Shown here: positions 8,561-17,005 of the stretch, in pieces
Layout: each line of letters begins with the position of its first letter
Position numbering within the stretch: position 1 is the first letter of the stretch
Translations under genes and position numbers: made by a program
NCBI RefSeq assembly: GCF_017094485.1
Contig: NZ_CP064786.1
Location: forward strand, 1,364,001-1,428,000
Origin: Natranaeroarchaeum sulfidigenes
GTDB taxonomy: Archaea > Halobacteriota > Halobacteria > Halobacteriales > Natronoarchaeaceae
DNA length: 64,000 nt
Reading direction: 5' to 3'
Notes under the pieces: generated by a model
What the model saw: only the letters and a program-made list of their open reading frames with translations
Told to the model about the DNA's origin: nothing
Databases searched by the model: none

Positions 8561-9532
8561 TCAGGGCTGGACCTGATTTCGGAGCCCCTCGTACTCGCCA
8601 GTCTCGTCGATCCGCCGAACGTTCTCGGCGACGATATCGGCGAGACGCTCGTAATACTCGGGCGTGTGTCCGGCGTTGTGCGGCGTGATCTGGACGTTAC
8701 CGAGATTCCAGAGCGGGTGGTCTTCCGGGAGCGGTTCGGGATCGGTGACGTCGAGTGCGGCCCCCCGGATCGTATTACTGCGCAGCGCCGAGACCAGCGC
8801 GTCGGTGTCGACAACTTTTCCGCGTGCGACGTTGACGAGGACGGCGTGAGGTGGCAGCGTCATTAGTTCGTCACGACCGATCAGCCCCTCGGTCTCGTCG
8901 GTGAGCGGGCATGCGAGGACCACGTAGTCCGATCGGGCAAGCGCGTCGTCGAACGCGTCGCCGTCGAAGCCGATCACCTCGTCGGTCGGACCGCCCTTCT
9001 CGGGGGTGTACCGGACGCCAACCGTCTCGACGCCGAAGGCGTCCAGTCGCTCCGCTGCGGCCTGTCCGATCGGCCCGAGACCAACGATCGTCACCGTCGA
9101 ACCCTGTAGTTCGTGGGTCTGGTAGTGACGCCACTCCCGACGCTGTTGCTGACGGAAGCCGCGGTTGAACCGCCTGGCGAACGTCAGGATGTTCCCGAGA
9201 ACGTGTTCACCCATGTTCGGCCCGTGGACGCCCGACGCGTTGGTCACGGTGACGCCTTTTTCGCGCAGTTTGTTGAGTGGAAGGTGGCCGACCCCCGCAT
9301 ATGCGCAGGCGAACACCTTCATCTCGGCGGCGTAATCGACCAGTGAGTCGTCCAGCACCATCCCGGCGACTACCTCTGCGTCTTCGATCAACTCCCGTTC
9401 CTCACCGGGCGTTCGGGCGAGCGTTACGTCATTCTCGGGGAGCCGGGCCCGGAGTGCGTCCGCGTACTCGGTTGTCGGGACGCCGTGTGTGTCCTTCCGG
9501 AGGACGAGCACGTCAGTCAGTGTATCCGTCAT
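8561..9532 (-). CDS. D-2-hydroxyacid dehydrogenase family protein
   Basis: 323 residues. NAD(P)-dependent 2-hydroxyacid dehydrogenase: the Rossmann loop VGLGPIGQAAAE near residue 150, catalytic Arg in VNVARGKVVD, Glu in DVTDPEPLPEDHPLW and His in ITPHNAGHT. Lid and catalytic segments include SGVHGPNMGEHVLG. The natural 2-oxoacid substrate cannot be told from the sequence; phosphoglycerate dehydrogenase is unlikely because there is no regulatory ACT domain. A TATA-like element about 27 bp before the ATG indicates a leaderless transcript. Its 3' end abuts lpdA convergently. Confidence 0.9.
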   Translation of the reverse strand: MTDTLTDVLVLRKDTHGVPTTEYADALRARLPENDVTLARTPGEERELIEDAEVVAGMVLDDSLVDYAAEMKVFACAYAGVGHLPLNKLREKGVTVTNASGVHGPNMGEHVLGNILTFARRFNRGFRQQQRREWRHYQTHELQGSTVTIVGLGPIGQAAAERLDAFGVETVGVRYTPEKGGPTDEVIGFDGDAFDDALARSDYVVLACPLTDETEGLIGRDELMTLPPHAVLVNVARGKVVDTDALVSALRSNTIRGAALDVTDPEPLPEDHPLWNLGNVQITPHNAGHTPEYYERLADIVAENVRRIDETGEYEGLRNQVQP

Positions 9533-9616
9533 GTTCGGAGGAACGAACTACGGTGGTTTATGCTTGGCTAACCGATCGCGGTTCGCGCGCGAGCACGAAG
9601 ACAGCCAAGAATCCGC

Positions 9617-10426
9617 TCAGTTCCCCTCAAACTCCGGCTCGGACTCCTCGAAAAACGCCTCGTGACCCCGCGCGTAGTCATCGGTACCGGCAAGGCGTGC
9701 AATCGTGTTGGTCTCGGCATCGAGGTGGTCGTCGAGCGATCGGGTGTGGCTGTTCGTCAGTAGCCGTTTGGTCGCGCCGAACGCGCGTGTCGGACCGTTG
9801 GCGAGTTCCGAGGCCAACTCCTCGACGCGGTCATCAAACGAGCTTGCAGGGACGACTTCGGTCGCCAGGCCAAGTTCGACGGCCTTCTCGGCGTCGATCG
9901 GTTCGTCGAGTAGTACAATTTCGCGGGCCCGACGATGGCCGACGAGATCCGGCAGGAAGTGTGTGATGCCGCCGTCACCCGAGAGCCCGAGGCGGGGGTA
10001 CGCAAACTCGAACCGAGCGTCCTCGCTGACTACGACGATGTCGGCCGCCATCGCGAGGCCGAAACCAGCGCCCGCTGCGACGCCGTTGACTCCCGCAACG
10101 GCTGGTTTGGGCGCGGTCGCGATATGCTGAACAGCGGTATGAATTCGGGATGCGAGATCCCGCAGGCGACGGCCGTCGGACTCGTCGCCCTCCAGTTGCG
10201 AAAGATCTGCTCCGGTGTTGAACCACTCGCCAGCTCCGGTCAGTACGGTACAGCGTACGTCGTCGTCAGTCTCCATCAGCTCGATCGAGGCGTCCCTGAT
10301 CTCCCCGGCCATCATCTCATTCATCGCGTTATATGCGTCGGCCCGATCCATCCGGAGATAGCCGACTCCACCATCCCGCTTGACGCTCACGTGCTCGTAC
10401 TCGGAGGTAAACTCGTCAGTTGCCAT
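9617..10426 (-). CDS. Enoyl-CoA hydratase/isomerase family protein (PaaG-like)
   Basis: 269 residues of the crotonase superfamily. The oxyanion-hole segments are NTGADLSQL (about 65) and GVAAGAGFGLAMAAD (about 113). Where classical hydratases carry two catalytic Glu residues, this protein has FEFAYPRLGLSGDGGITHFLP, without Glu at the first position and with Asp at the second. That pattern is closer to the PaaG/isomerase branch than to enoyl-CoA hydratase proper. Substrate unknown; an acyl-CoA isomerisation is the more likely reaction. A TATA-like AAGCTTTTT lies 29 bp upstream. Monocistronic; divergent from the next gene. Confidence 0.88.
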   Translation of the reverse strand: MATDEFTSEYEHVSVKRDGGVGYLRMDRADAYNAMNEMMAGEIRDASIELMETDDDVRCTVLTGAGEWFNTGADLSQLEGDESDGRRLRDLASRIHTAVQHIATAPKPAVAGVNGVAAGAGFGLAMAADIVVVSEDARFEFAYPRLGLSGDGGITHFLPDLVGHRRAREIVLLDEPIDAEKAVELGLATEVVPASSFDDRVEELASELANGPTRAFGATKRLLTNSHTRSLDDHLDAETNTIARLAGTDDYARGHEAFFEESEPEFEGN

Positions 10427-10528
10427 ACTGGTACGTGCACTCTCCGGGGAGAAAAAGCTTCACGCGGCTGTTGGGGGAGACCAGTAATTTCCGAGGGATT
10501 AATGTCACTGGGCGGGGCCACTCGGTGT

Positions 10529-11899
10529 ATGGAGCGGTACGATGTAGCCGTCGTCGGTGGTGGTCCCGCCGGGACGAGTGCTGCCTGGGAAGCCGCAAAG
10601 CGCGGTGCCGAGGCAGTTGCCCTCGAAAAAGGTGTCCCCCGCGAGGATCGCGATCGGCTCGGCCCTGACTCGACGGACGCAGCGGGTATACTCGATTACT
10701 GGGTCGATATCATGGATATCGACTACGATCGGATCTCTGACGACGTGATTCACCGCCAGCTCGATGGAACTGATTTCATCGGCCCGTCCGAGGAGTTCGC
10801 GATGGACACAACTGGGATCGACTCGTCGTACCCGAACTTCGGGTTCACGTTTCACCGTGCCCGATTCGACGACTGGCTCCGCGACGAAGCCGAGAGCTCG
10901 GGCGCGGAGTATCGGGTCGGCGTGAGCGTTGTCGACGTCGAGACGGATCGCGGGGACGATCCCAGACACGTCGTCGAACTGCGTAACGGCGACGAGATCG
11001 GAGCCGATGTCCTGATCCTCGCGGATGGGCCACAGCGACAGATGACCAACCGGGTCCTCGACCGTTATTTGCCCGCCGAGGAGTCGATCACCGACTACCT
11101 CGGCACGACCCACGCCAACCACATCGCCTATCAGGAGTACCGGGAGATTCCCCAGGAACTGTTCGACGAATCGCGGCTCAAATTCTGGTGGGGATACATC
11201 CCCGGTGAGACGGCCTATCCGTGGGTGTTTCCCAACGACGGCACCGTCGCCCGCGTCGGGTTGACGATGCCGATCGGACTCGGTATCGACGACGTCGAGA
11301 ACCCGACGGACTACGTCCTCGTCGACGAGGACGACGAGCAACTACCCTCCCCAGGGGAGTATCTTCGACGACTGCTCGAACACGAGTACGGTGACGAGTA
11401 CGACGTCGACGAGGACTTCCCGATCGTCGAGGACAGAGGCAAACAGAACGGGACGGAGACGTATCCTATCTCCTCGACCCGACCGATCGACTCGCCTACT
11501 GAGGCGGGTATCCTGGTCGCCGGTGGAGCGATGGGGACGACGTCGGCGTTCCACGAGGGGGGCGACCACGTCGCCATACGGACTGGGAAGATCGCGGGTG
11601 AGCTGGCAGCTGACGGGGATCTCCGCGCCTACAACGACCGGTGGAAGGCGGCGATCGGCGCTGAGATCACGCGAAACGTCACCTTCGCGGATATCGTCGA
11701 GGACTACGGGCCAGCCGACTGGGACCGGACGTTCTCCGTCGCCAGCGATCTGACCGCACCCGAGGAGGGGAAATTGATCGACTGGGAGCTACGCTCTGGC
11801 TTCAGTGCGATGAAACTACTGAGCACGTACAAGCGGACAAAATTCAGCTATCGGAACGGAAAGTACGTACAGTTCCACGAGTCGAAATACGAGATCTAG
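10529..11899 (+). CDS. Geranylgeranyl reductase family flavoprotein
   Basis: 456 residues. FAD-dependent oxidoreductase with the N-terminal VVGGGPAGTSAAWEAAKRG dinucleotide fold, ILADGP in the middle, and GETAYPWVFPNDGTVARVGL near residue 230. This last segment corresponds to the Y-x-W-x-F-P motif lining the prenyl pocket of geranylgeranyl reductases. A second FAD contact is GILVAGGAMGTTSAFHEGG. Relatives saturate archaeal lipid or quinone side chains; which substrate applies here is unclear, since haloarchaea carry several paralogues. The start is set by family alignment and a GGATTAATG box 29 bp upstream. Its stop overlaps the convergent cohesin gene by 4 nt. Confidence 0.85.
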   Translation: MERYDVAVVGGGPAGTSAAWEAAKRGAEAVALEKGVPREDRDRLGPDSTDAAGILDYWVDIMDIDYDRISDDVIHRQLDGTDFIGPSEEFAMDTTGIDSSYPNFGFTFHRARFDDWLRDEAESSGAEYRVGVSVVDVETDRGDDPRHVVELRNGDEIGADVLILADGPQRQMTNRVLDRYLPAEESITDYLGTTHANHIAYQEYREIPQELFDESRLKFWWGYIPGETAYPWVFPNDGTVARVGLTMPIGLGIDDVENPTDYVLVDEDDEQLPSPGEYLRRLLEHEYGDEYDVDEDFPIVEDRGKQNGTETYPISSTRPIDSPTEAGILVAGGAMGTTSAFHEGGDHVAIRTGKIAGELAADGDLRAYNDRWKAAIGAEITRNVTFADIVEDYGPADWDRTFSVASDLTAPEEGKLIDWELRSGFSAMKLLSTYKRTKFSYRNGKYVQFHESKYEI

Positions 11900-12570
11900 C
11901 GCCTGTCGAACCGACTCCTGACTACCGCGACGAGCACCACTGCAAGCATCGCGAGACCGATTCCGAAGCCGGACATCGAGTTGTCCCCAGACTCGTACCC
12001 CTCCGGCGGTCCAGCGTCGACTACTGACGCATCCTCGTCCACCACGAGCGTTCCGTCATGGAGGAACACCTGCTGTGGCCACTCGTTGGTCAGCGAGGAG
12101 TGAGCGTCGGTGAGTTCGAGGTCGTACTCTCCCTCCTCGGCGTCCTCGTCGACGGTGAACGTGAATGTCACGAACCTGTCCTGCCCAGTTGCCCCGCCCT
12201 CGTGCGGTTCTCGATCCTGACCGATCCACACGTAGCCTGCCTCGTCGTCGACTTCAGTCTCCGTCACGATGTCGGTCTCGTTACCTTGCTCCATCCACGG
12301 GCCGCGCTCGACGGACTCGAGCGTCAACACGTCGGGATCATACTCCATTCCGACTGATGTGTTGTCTACACCCACGTCACCGTAGCCGCCGTCGCTGGTC
12401 ATCAATATCCCGATGTGAACCGTCTCTCCTGGTGGCGCTTCGTTCGTGTCCGGATCGACCTGCAGGATCGTCGCGTTGTCACTCCCGCCGGTTGTCCCGA
12501 TCACGGCTCCGAGTCCCGCCGTAGCGATCAGCAGTCCTGCTACAACGACGATCGTGTGCGTTCGGCTCAT
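11896..12570 (-). CDS. Cohesin-domain surface protein with PGF-CTERM-like anchor
   Basis: 224 residues. A signal peptide (VVVAGLLIATAGLGAVIG) is followed by a cohesin-like domain: ATILQVDPDTNEAPPGETVHIGI, GMEYDPDVLTLESVE, FVTFTFTVDEDAEEGEYDLELT. The C-terminus SMSGFGIGLAMLAVVLVAVV-RSRFDRR looks like a PGF-CTERM archaeosortase signal in which PGF is replaced by SGF. Cohesin-like domains mediate protein-protein contact on the cell surface. The gene starts 2 nt after the stop of the Tp34-like gene, so it is its operon partner and may act with it outside the membrane. Confidence 0.8.
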   Translation of the reverse strand: MSRTHTIVVVAGLLIATAGLGAVIGTTGGSDNATILQVDPDTNEAPPGETVHIGILMTSDGGYGDVGVDNTSVGMEYDPDVLTLESVERGPWMEQGNETDIVTETEVDDEAGYVWIGQDREPHEGGATGQDRFVTFTFTVDEDAEEGEYDLELTDAHSSLTNEWPQQVFLHDGTLVVDEDASVVDAGPPEGYESGDNSMSGFGIGLAMLAVVLVAVVRSRFDRR

Positions 12571-12572
12571 GA

Positions 12573-13868
12573 TTACAGATCGTCAATCTCGACCCGTAAC
12601 TCCCCGGTTTCGGTGAACGCCGTCTCGTATCCCTGATGACGGGAAGCCTGTGTGACCGAATCAATAGAAAGAACGAGTTCGTCTCCGTTCTGTAACTCCT
12701 CTACCGGCGTCCCGTAATGGAATTCGAGGTCGTGATCCAGTGTTGGCTGTAGGCTACCGAGATCGATCGTCTCGCCGTCACGTTCGATCGTCGCCGAGAC
12801 CGACATCTGTGGAAGTACACATCGGTTGTACGGCGTCCGGGGTGAGACGACGAGATACTGATCGTCTTCCTCGACGAATCGCGAGCCAGCTTCTACGAGG
12901 GTCGTCGCATAGACGGCATCGTCGAACGTCGGCGTCCCGAGCAGGTCCCCGAGGAGGTGCTCCGGTTCGGGCAGGGACGAGTACGGCATATGGTGGTCGT
13001 CGTCGTGGTGGTCGTCGTCGTGGTGATCGTCGTCGTGATGGTCGTCGTCGTGGTGATCGTCGTCGTGGTGATCGTCGTCGTGATGGTCGTCGTCGTGGTG
13101 ATCGTCGTCGTGGTGATCGTCGTCGTGGTGATCGTCGTCGTGGTTGTGATCCATCGGCGGGACCGCCTCACGATCCCCCCATCGATCCTCGTCGAACAGT
13201 TCGACGGAGTCGACGAGGTGCTGGCGTCGTTCGGCGTCCATCTCGAAGTCGACGGTGACGGTTTCCGACGTCTGGAACCGGCCCTCCATCTCGCCGGTCA
13301 GACGAACATCCTCCATCGACCCTGTCGAGATGGTGGCCGTGTACTCTCCATCGCCGTCGAGTTCGTAGTTATCGCCGAAATGAAAGCCCATACCCTGCGA
13401 GATCATCGGCCATGGAGTTCGTGAATCGACGAGCTGGCCGTCCTTCTCGATCTCGATTGAGAGGCCGCTGTCGACAGGCAGGACGACCTCAGTCTCGGTG
13501 TCCCAGACAGTCGCCATAAAGTGGACTGAATCCCCCTCCGGCGGGTCGACCCGGTCGACAGTGTAGTCGTCGCCGATCCCGGTCTCAACGATCCAGAAGA
13601 AATGCGGGATAGAGAGCATCGGCGAAACGGCAACGTCACCGACGGTTTCGGTATCGAGCATCACCATGCCGTCGCGGTGAGAGGGGAGATAGACTGCATC
13701 CGGCGGGTTCTCGACCTGGGGCATGGCATCGAAGGCGTCTTCATCGTCGTTTGGTTCGCCCTCGGTGTCGTCAGTGTCTTCGGTGTCGTCGTCACCACCG
13801 AGACAGCCAGCCAGTCCTCCCAGCCCTGCGGCAGTCGCTCCCGTGTATATGAATCGACGGCGTTTCAT
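12573..13868 (-). CDS. Tp34/P19-like metal-binding Tat lipoprotein with (HHDDD)10 tract
   Basis: 431 residues. The N-terminus KRRRFIYTGATAAGLGGLAGC is a Tat signal with lipobox Cys22. A P19/Tp34-like beta-sandwich (periplasmic iron transporter family) covers about residues 45-215, including MISQGMGFHFGDNYELDGDG, which matches the metal-site loop with HYGDN of P19. Residues 243-293 are ten repeats of His-His-Asp-Asp-Asp. A second sandwich-like part (about 300-431) contains LDHDLEFHYGTP. P19 proteins bind Cu and Fe and feed FTR1-type or other iron uptake systems; no permease is adjacent. Start 13868 is chosen over 13886 because the TATA box lies 28 bp upstream of it. Confidence 0.85.
   Translation of the reverse strand: MKRRRFIYTGATAAGLGGLAGCLGGDDDTEDTDDTEGEPNDDEDAFDAMPQVENPPDAVYLPSHRDGMVMLDTETVGDVAVSPMLSIPHFFWIVETGIGDDYTVDRVDPPEGDSVHFMATVWDTETEVVLPVDSGLSIEIEKDGQLVDSRTPWPMISQGMGFHFGDNYELDGDGEYTATISTGSMEDVRLTGEMEGRFQTSETVTVDFEMDAERRQHLVDSVELFDEDRWGDREAVPPMDHNHDDDHHDDDHHDDDHHDDDHHDDDHHDDDHHDDDHHDDDHHDDDHHDDDHHMPYSSLPEPEHLLGDLLGTPTFDDAVYATTLVEAGSRFVEEDDQYLVVSPRTPYNRCVLPQMSVSATIERDGETIDLGSLQPTLDHDLEFHYGTPVEELQNGDELVLSIDSVTQASRHQGYETAFTETGELRVEIDDL
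12991..13140 (-). repeat. Ten tandem 15-bp repeats coding HHDDD
   Basis: Exactly ten 15-bp units, differing only at one or two third-position or His-codon changes (TGGTGATCGTCGTCG and variants on the + strand). They keep the reading frame and encode alternating His pairs and Asp triplets. Unit number is likely variable by slippage. Confidence 0.97.
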
Positions 13869-13891
13869 CTTGTGGTAAGTGGGCATCTGAG

Positions 13892-13916
13892 ATATTTATA
13901 CCCCGTGATATCGGGG
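13892..13916 (-). promoter_or_regulatory. Promoter of the Tp34-like gene with adjacent inverted repeat
   Basis: On the minus strand TATAAATAT (13900-13892) is centred 28 bp before the ATG at 13868. Immediately upstream, 13901-13916 holds an inverted repeat CCCCG-6 nt-CGGGG, placed where a regulator would occlude TFB/TBP. A metal-responsive repressor would fit, but the site does not match an operator I can name. Confidence 0.5.
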
Positions 13917-13975
13917 GATACACCCGCTGTCAATGACGCAGTCCAACTGAGGGGAACCGAGCCCGGAGCAGACAC

Positions 13976-15289
13976 TCATTCGGGACGTGGGGATGGAAGC
14001 GCACGATGCTCTCGCGGTGGGATAAGGAAGTTCCCGCGTCGACGAACGGAGATGTACTGCAGGATCCCGTTGTTCAGTATCGAGCCGATCGGAAGATCGG
14101 TGCCGGTCATCGCTTCTCGTGTTTTGACGAAGTCCTCGATTTCGCGCTGGACGGAGACGAAGTGGAGTCCGGCGATATCGTCGTCGGTCGTATCAAAGTC
14201 GCGTCGAAGGATGATCGGCGAGCCGTCCTCGCGAGCCCTGGCCGTCTTCTGTGCGTGGCCAACCATCCCTCCGGAGGCGTCTGATTCAGTCTGTTCGACA
14301 ACGTCCTCGACTTCCGGGGAGTCGGTGAGCTTCTCGCCGTACTCGCCGACGCGGTCCTCGCGTTCGTGGGTGGGACTAAACATCTTTGCGACGCGAACCG
14401 CCTGGCTATCCTGCTCCCACCACTGGTCGAGTTGTTGGCGGATCTTCGAGACGTGCTGGGTGGTGCCACCGGCGAAGGGGCCGTCCTGAATCGTCACCCG
14501 CTCCTCGCTGGGCTGGCTCTTCTTGAAGCGACCGCGAAACCCCATAAACATCGGCGCTTCCTCGGGAATCGGGTAGTCATCCGGGATCCCGGTCGCGTCG
14601 GTGTTCGCGGTGGGTAGTCCGGCTCCGAAAAAGCCCGTCCGGCGGTCTGCGAGATCGAATACGTCCGAAAGACGATCCTCCACGGTGACCCCGTTCACCG
14701 TGTCAGAGTCCGTATTCTGGGGCTCGGCGTCCGACCCACTGAGTGCGTCCGCCTCGCCAAACATCGCCAGTTCGGCTTCGAGCAACGCAACGGGCTCGTC
14801 GCTCGCGAAGTGGACGAGCGCATCGTACGTATCCAGGTCGTCGTCGTTGAGGTCTTCCAGCGGTGTCAGGGTGGTCGGGGCAGGGAGATCTACACTCTCG
14901 GGGAGGGATTCCTCGTACCGGTCGAAGTACGACGGGGAGTATCCTATCGTGAACACGAGCCCGTCGTTGCTCCACTCGTAGGCACGCTCAAGGGTTTTCA
15001 ATGCTGACTCAACCGTTTCACGACCGGTATCGGTGGGTTCGCCGTTCAGTTCGAGATACGCCAGTACGTGATGCCGCGGAAGTCGAACGTTTCCGTGCTC
15101 GTCCGCCTCGAAAAACGAGTCCCACTCGTGCTGGCCCGCGGGGAGGTCATCGAATTCGTCCGTACCGGATGGTATTTCGATATCGTCGTCCTCGCCGAGG
15201 CAGGCTGACAGAGCCCCTGCACCACCGACTGCAACGAGGGACTTCACGTACTCGCGGCGGGACAGCCCCTCTGGGTCGGGAAGCGACAT
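13976..15289 (-). CDS. DyP-type peroxidase-like Tat lipoprotein
   Basis: 437 residues. N-terminus SRREYVKSLVAVGGAGALSAC is a Tat signal and lipobox. The C-terminal half follows the DyP/EfeB pattern: PFAGGTTQHVSKIRQQLDQWW, GHAQKTARA (position of the proximal haem His), ILRRDFD, IAGLHFVSVQREIEDFV. However, the GxxDG active-site motif is replaced by MGFRGRFKK, losing the catalytic Asp. EfeB-type DyPs accompany ferrous-iron or haem uptake. Here the neighbour is a Tp34-like metal lipoprotein on the same strand. It may be a haem or metal chaperone rather than a peroxidase. An 86-nt gap and a separate promoter precede the next gene. Confidence 0.75.
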   Translation of the reverse strand: MSLPDPEGLSRREYVKSLVAVGGAGALSACLGEDDDIEIPSGTDEFDDLPAGQHEWDSFFEADEHGNVRLPRHHVLAYLELNGEPTDTGRETVESALKTLERAYEWSNDGLVFTIGYSPSYFDRYEESLPESVDLPAPTTLTPLEDLNDDDLDTYDALVHFASDEPVALLEAELAMFGEADALSGSDAEPQNTDSDTVNGVTVEDRLSDVFDLADRRTGFFGAGLPTANTDATGIPDDYPIPEEAPMFMGFRGRFKKSQPSEERVTIQDGPFAGGTTQHVSKIRQQLDQWWEQDSQAVRVAKMFSPTHEREDRVGEYGEKLTDSPEVEDVVEQTESDASGGMVGHAQKTARAREDGSPIILRRDFDTTDDDIAGLHFVSVQREIEDFVKTREAMTGTDLPIGSILNNGILQYISVRRRGNFLIPPREHRALPSPRPE

Positions 15290-15478
15290 TTGTTGCCCGA
15301 TCTAGTTCCCGATGATACTTGTACCGAACGCCTCGTGGCGTCACAGATACCAGCAATAAAACCCTCTGTTAGGGATACAAATATGTTGTTGCCGCTATCT
15401 AGGTCAGATGCCGATTTTTGCCACTCTGACGCCCTCAGAACGGAGGTCTTTTATTGTAGAATTACTGTAAGAGCCAGT

Positions 15479-16723
15479 ATGACGACCCGAGAAACTCGAC
15501 GTCGATTCCTGCAGACGAGTGCGGTCGCAGGCGGTATTGCACTCGCTGGCTGTCTCGGCGGCGACGATGACGAAAACGGAGCGGAGAACGGCGACGAAAA
15601 CGGCGACGAGAATGGTGAGGAGAACGGCGAAGAGGCGGCCGCCTTCGCCAGTGCCAGTCCGGTCTGTCACGACTACACGCACGACGGCGAGGCGTACGTC
15701 ACACTTGGCCCCAGCTACGCTGACGGCGGGCTGATCGTGTTCGATCCCGAATCGTTCGAGATCACCGAGGAGTTCCCGGACATCCCCGCGAACTGCGGGA
15801 CGCTCGCACACCCGACCGAGGAGAAGTTTTACGTTAACGCTGGAAGCGCGGACACGGAGGAGGCCGACGGCGCAGGTGACTGGTGGGTCTTCGATACCGA
15901 GAGCCATGAGATGATCGGCGACACCCGGAGTACCGAGGGCTACGACGCACACGGCGTCATGTTCACACCCGACAACGAGGAGCTGTGGATGGTCAACCGT
16001 GACACCGACGACGGCGTCATCATCGACCCTGAGACCGACGAGGTCATCGAGGAGATCGACGAAGTCGGCGAGTCCCCGGATATTCTCGCTGCCTCGCCCG
16101 ACGGCGAATTCATGTTCGCTTCAACGCGTGGTCCAGAAGAGTACTCCGGACCACACGCGATCGCTGGCACTGAACCCGGCGTTGCGGTCATCGACGTCGA
16201 AAGCCGTGAGCTGGTCGAGGTCGTAGAACCTGATCAGGACTACACTGAAGAGGAGATCGAGGACTCGGATTCCCCAACCCCCGACTTCCATGCGATCAAT
16301 GTCGTTCCCGGCGAAAGCGAGGATGAGTATGAGGTCTGGGCGATCGATCAGGGTCGAGCGAACATGTACGTGCTCGAACCCAGTGGGGATTCGATCGAGG
16401 TAACTGAGGAAGTCAACCTGGGTGAAGGAACTGAGGAAGTGCCTCACATGGTCGAGTACGACAGCGAATATCGCTACGCCGCGATCGCCAGTACCGGCGG
16501 CGCGAAGACCCAGATCGTCCGGGTTGACGACTACGAGATCGTCGAAGAGCTCGATACCGGCGCTGGGTCGCACTTCGCCGGCTGGAACCCCGGCGACGAG
16601 ACGCTTCTGGTGGACGTCATCGGCGACACGAAATTCGTCGAGATCGAGGCGGACATCGAAGAAGAGGAGTTCGAGATCGGTCAGGAGCTTGTGCTCTCCG
16701 AACTCGACCAGTTCCCGAACTGA
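15479..16723 (+). CDS. Beta-propeller (YncE/YVTN-like) Tat lipoprotein
   Basis: 414 residues. TRRRFLQTSAVAGGIALAGC is a Tat signal with lipobox, followed by a low-complexity spacer of repeated GDEN/GEEN. The rest shows repeating propeller blades: GGLIVFDPESFEITEEFPD, DGVIIDPETDEVIEEI, GVAVIDVESRELVEVVEP, YVLEPSGDSIEVTEEV, TQIVRVDDYEIVEELDTG. Such surface propellers act as binding scaffolds; no catalytic site is recognisable. A TCTTTTATT element about 27 bp before the ATG at 15479 fits a leaderless start. It is transcribed divergently from the DyP-like gene across a 189-bp region, suggesting joint regulation. Confidence 0.85.
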   Translation: MTTRETRRRFLQTSAVAGGIALAGCLGGDDDENGAENGDENGDENGEENGEEAAAFASASPVCHDYTHDGEAYVTLGPSYADGGLIVFDPESFEITEEFPDIPANCGTLAHPTEEKFYVNAGSADTEEADGAGDWWVFDTESHEMIGDTRSTEGYDAHGVMFTPDNEELWMVNRDTDDGVIIDPETDEVIEEIDEVGESPDILAASPDGEFMFASTRGPEEYSGPHAIAGTEPGVAVIDVESRELVEVVEPDQDYTEEEIEDSDSPTPDFHAINVVPGESEDEYEVWAIDQGRANMYVLEPSGDSIEVTEEVNLGEGTEEVPHMVEYDSEYRYAAIASTGGAKTQIVRVDDYEIVEELDTGAGSHFAGWNPGDETLLVDVIGDTKFVEIEADIEEEEFEIGQELVLSELDQFPN

Positions 16724-16789
16724 ACGTCCCCCGAACCACGATTTCTTTCGAGCCACACTACTAATAGCCAGCGTACCCTCGAATCGACA

Positions 16790-17005
16790 GTGAACGAGCA
16801 GACGATACTCAAACTGGCGGCACTCGCTGGCGTATTCGCAGTGGGAAGCTTTCTGGTACTCGGAACCACGCGACTGGTCCTCGGCTTCGAGACTGCTCAG
16901 ACCGTTGCAGCGCCGCTGTTTGCCGCTGGGTTCGTGCTCGCCGGGGCCGTTTTCGTCCTCTCCGTACTGGCGCAAATCGGTGCGATTGAACTCGAAAACG
17001 GGTAG
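16790..17005 (+). CDS. Small two-helix membrane protein (conserved haloarchaeal type)
   Basis: 71 residues from a GTG: MNEQTILKLAALAGVFAVGS followed by two hydrophobic segments (about 6-27 and 37-61) and a short polar tail. Composition and codon use look like a real gene. It matches the style of short haloarchaeal membrane proteins of unknown function. No partner is evident between the propeller lipoprotein and hisD. Confidence 0.65.
   Translation: MNEQTILKLAALAGVFAVGSFLVLGTTRLVLGFETAQTVAAPLFAAGFVLAGAVFVLSVLAQIGAIELENG

Noticed and set aside
9935-10528. Long in-frame extension of the reductase gene to 9935
   Set aside because: It is antisense to the enoyl-CoA hydratase gene, and the family N-terminus plus TATA box place the start at 10529.
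12991-13140. CRISPR array
   Set aside because: The 15-bp units have no spacers and lie in frame within a lipoprotein gene.
12957-13424. Val-rich and Thr-rich frames over the 15-bp repeats
   Set aside because: They are only other readings of the HHDDD repeat DNA.
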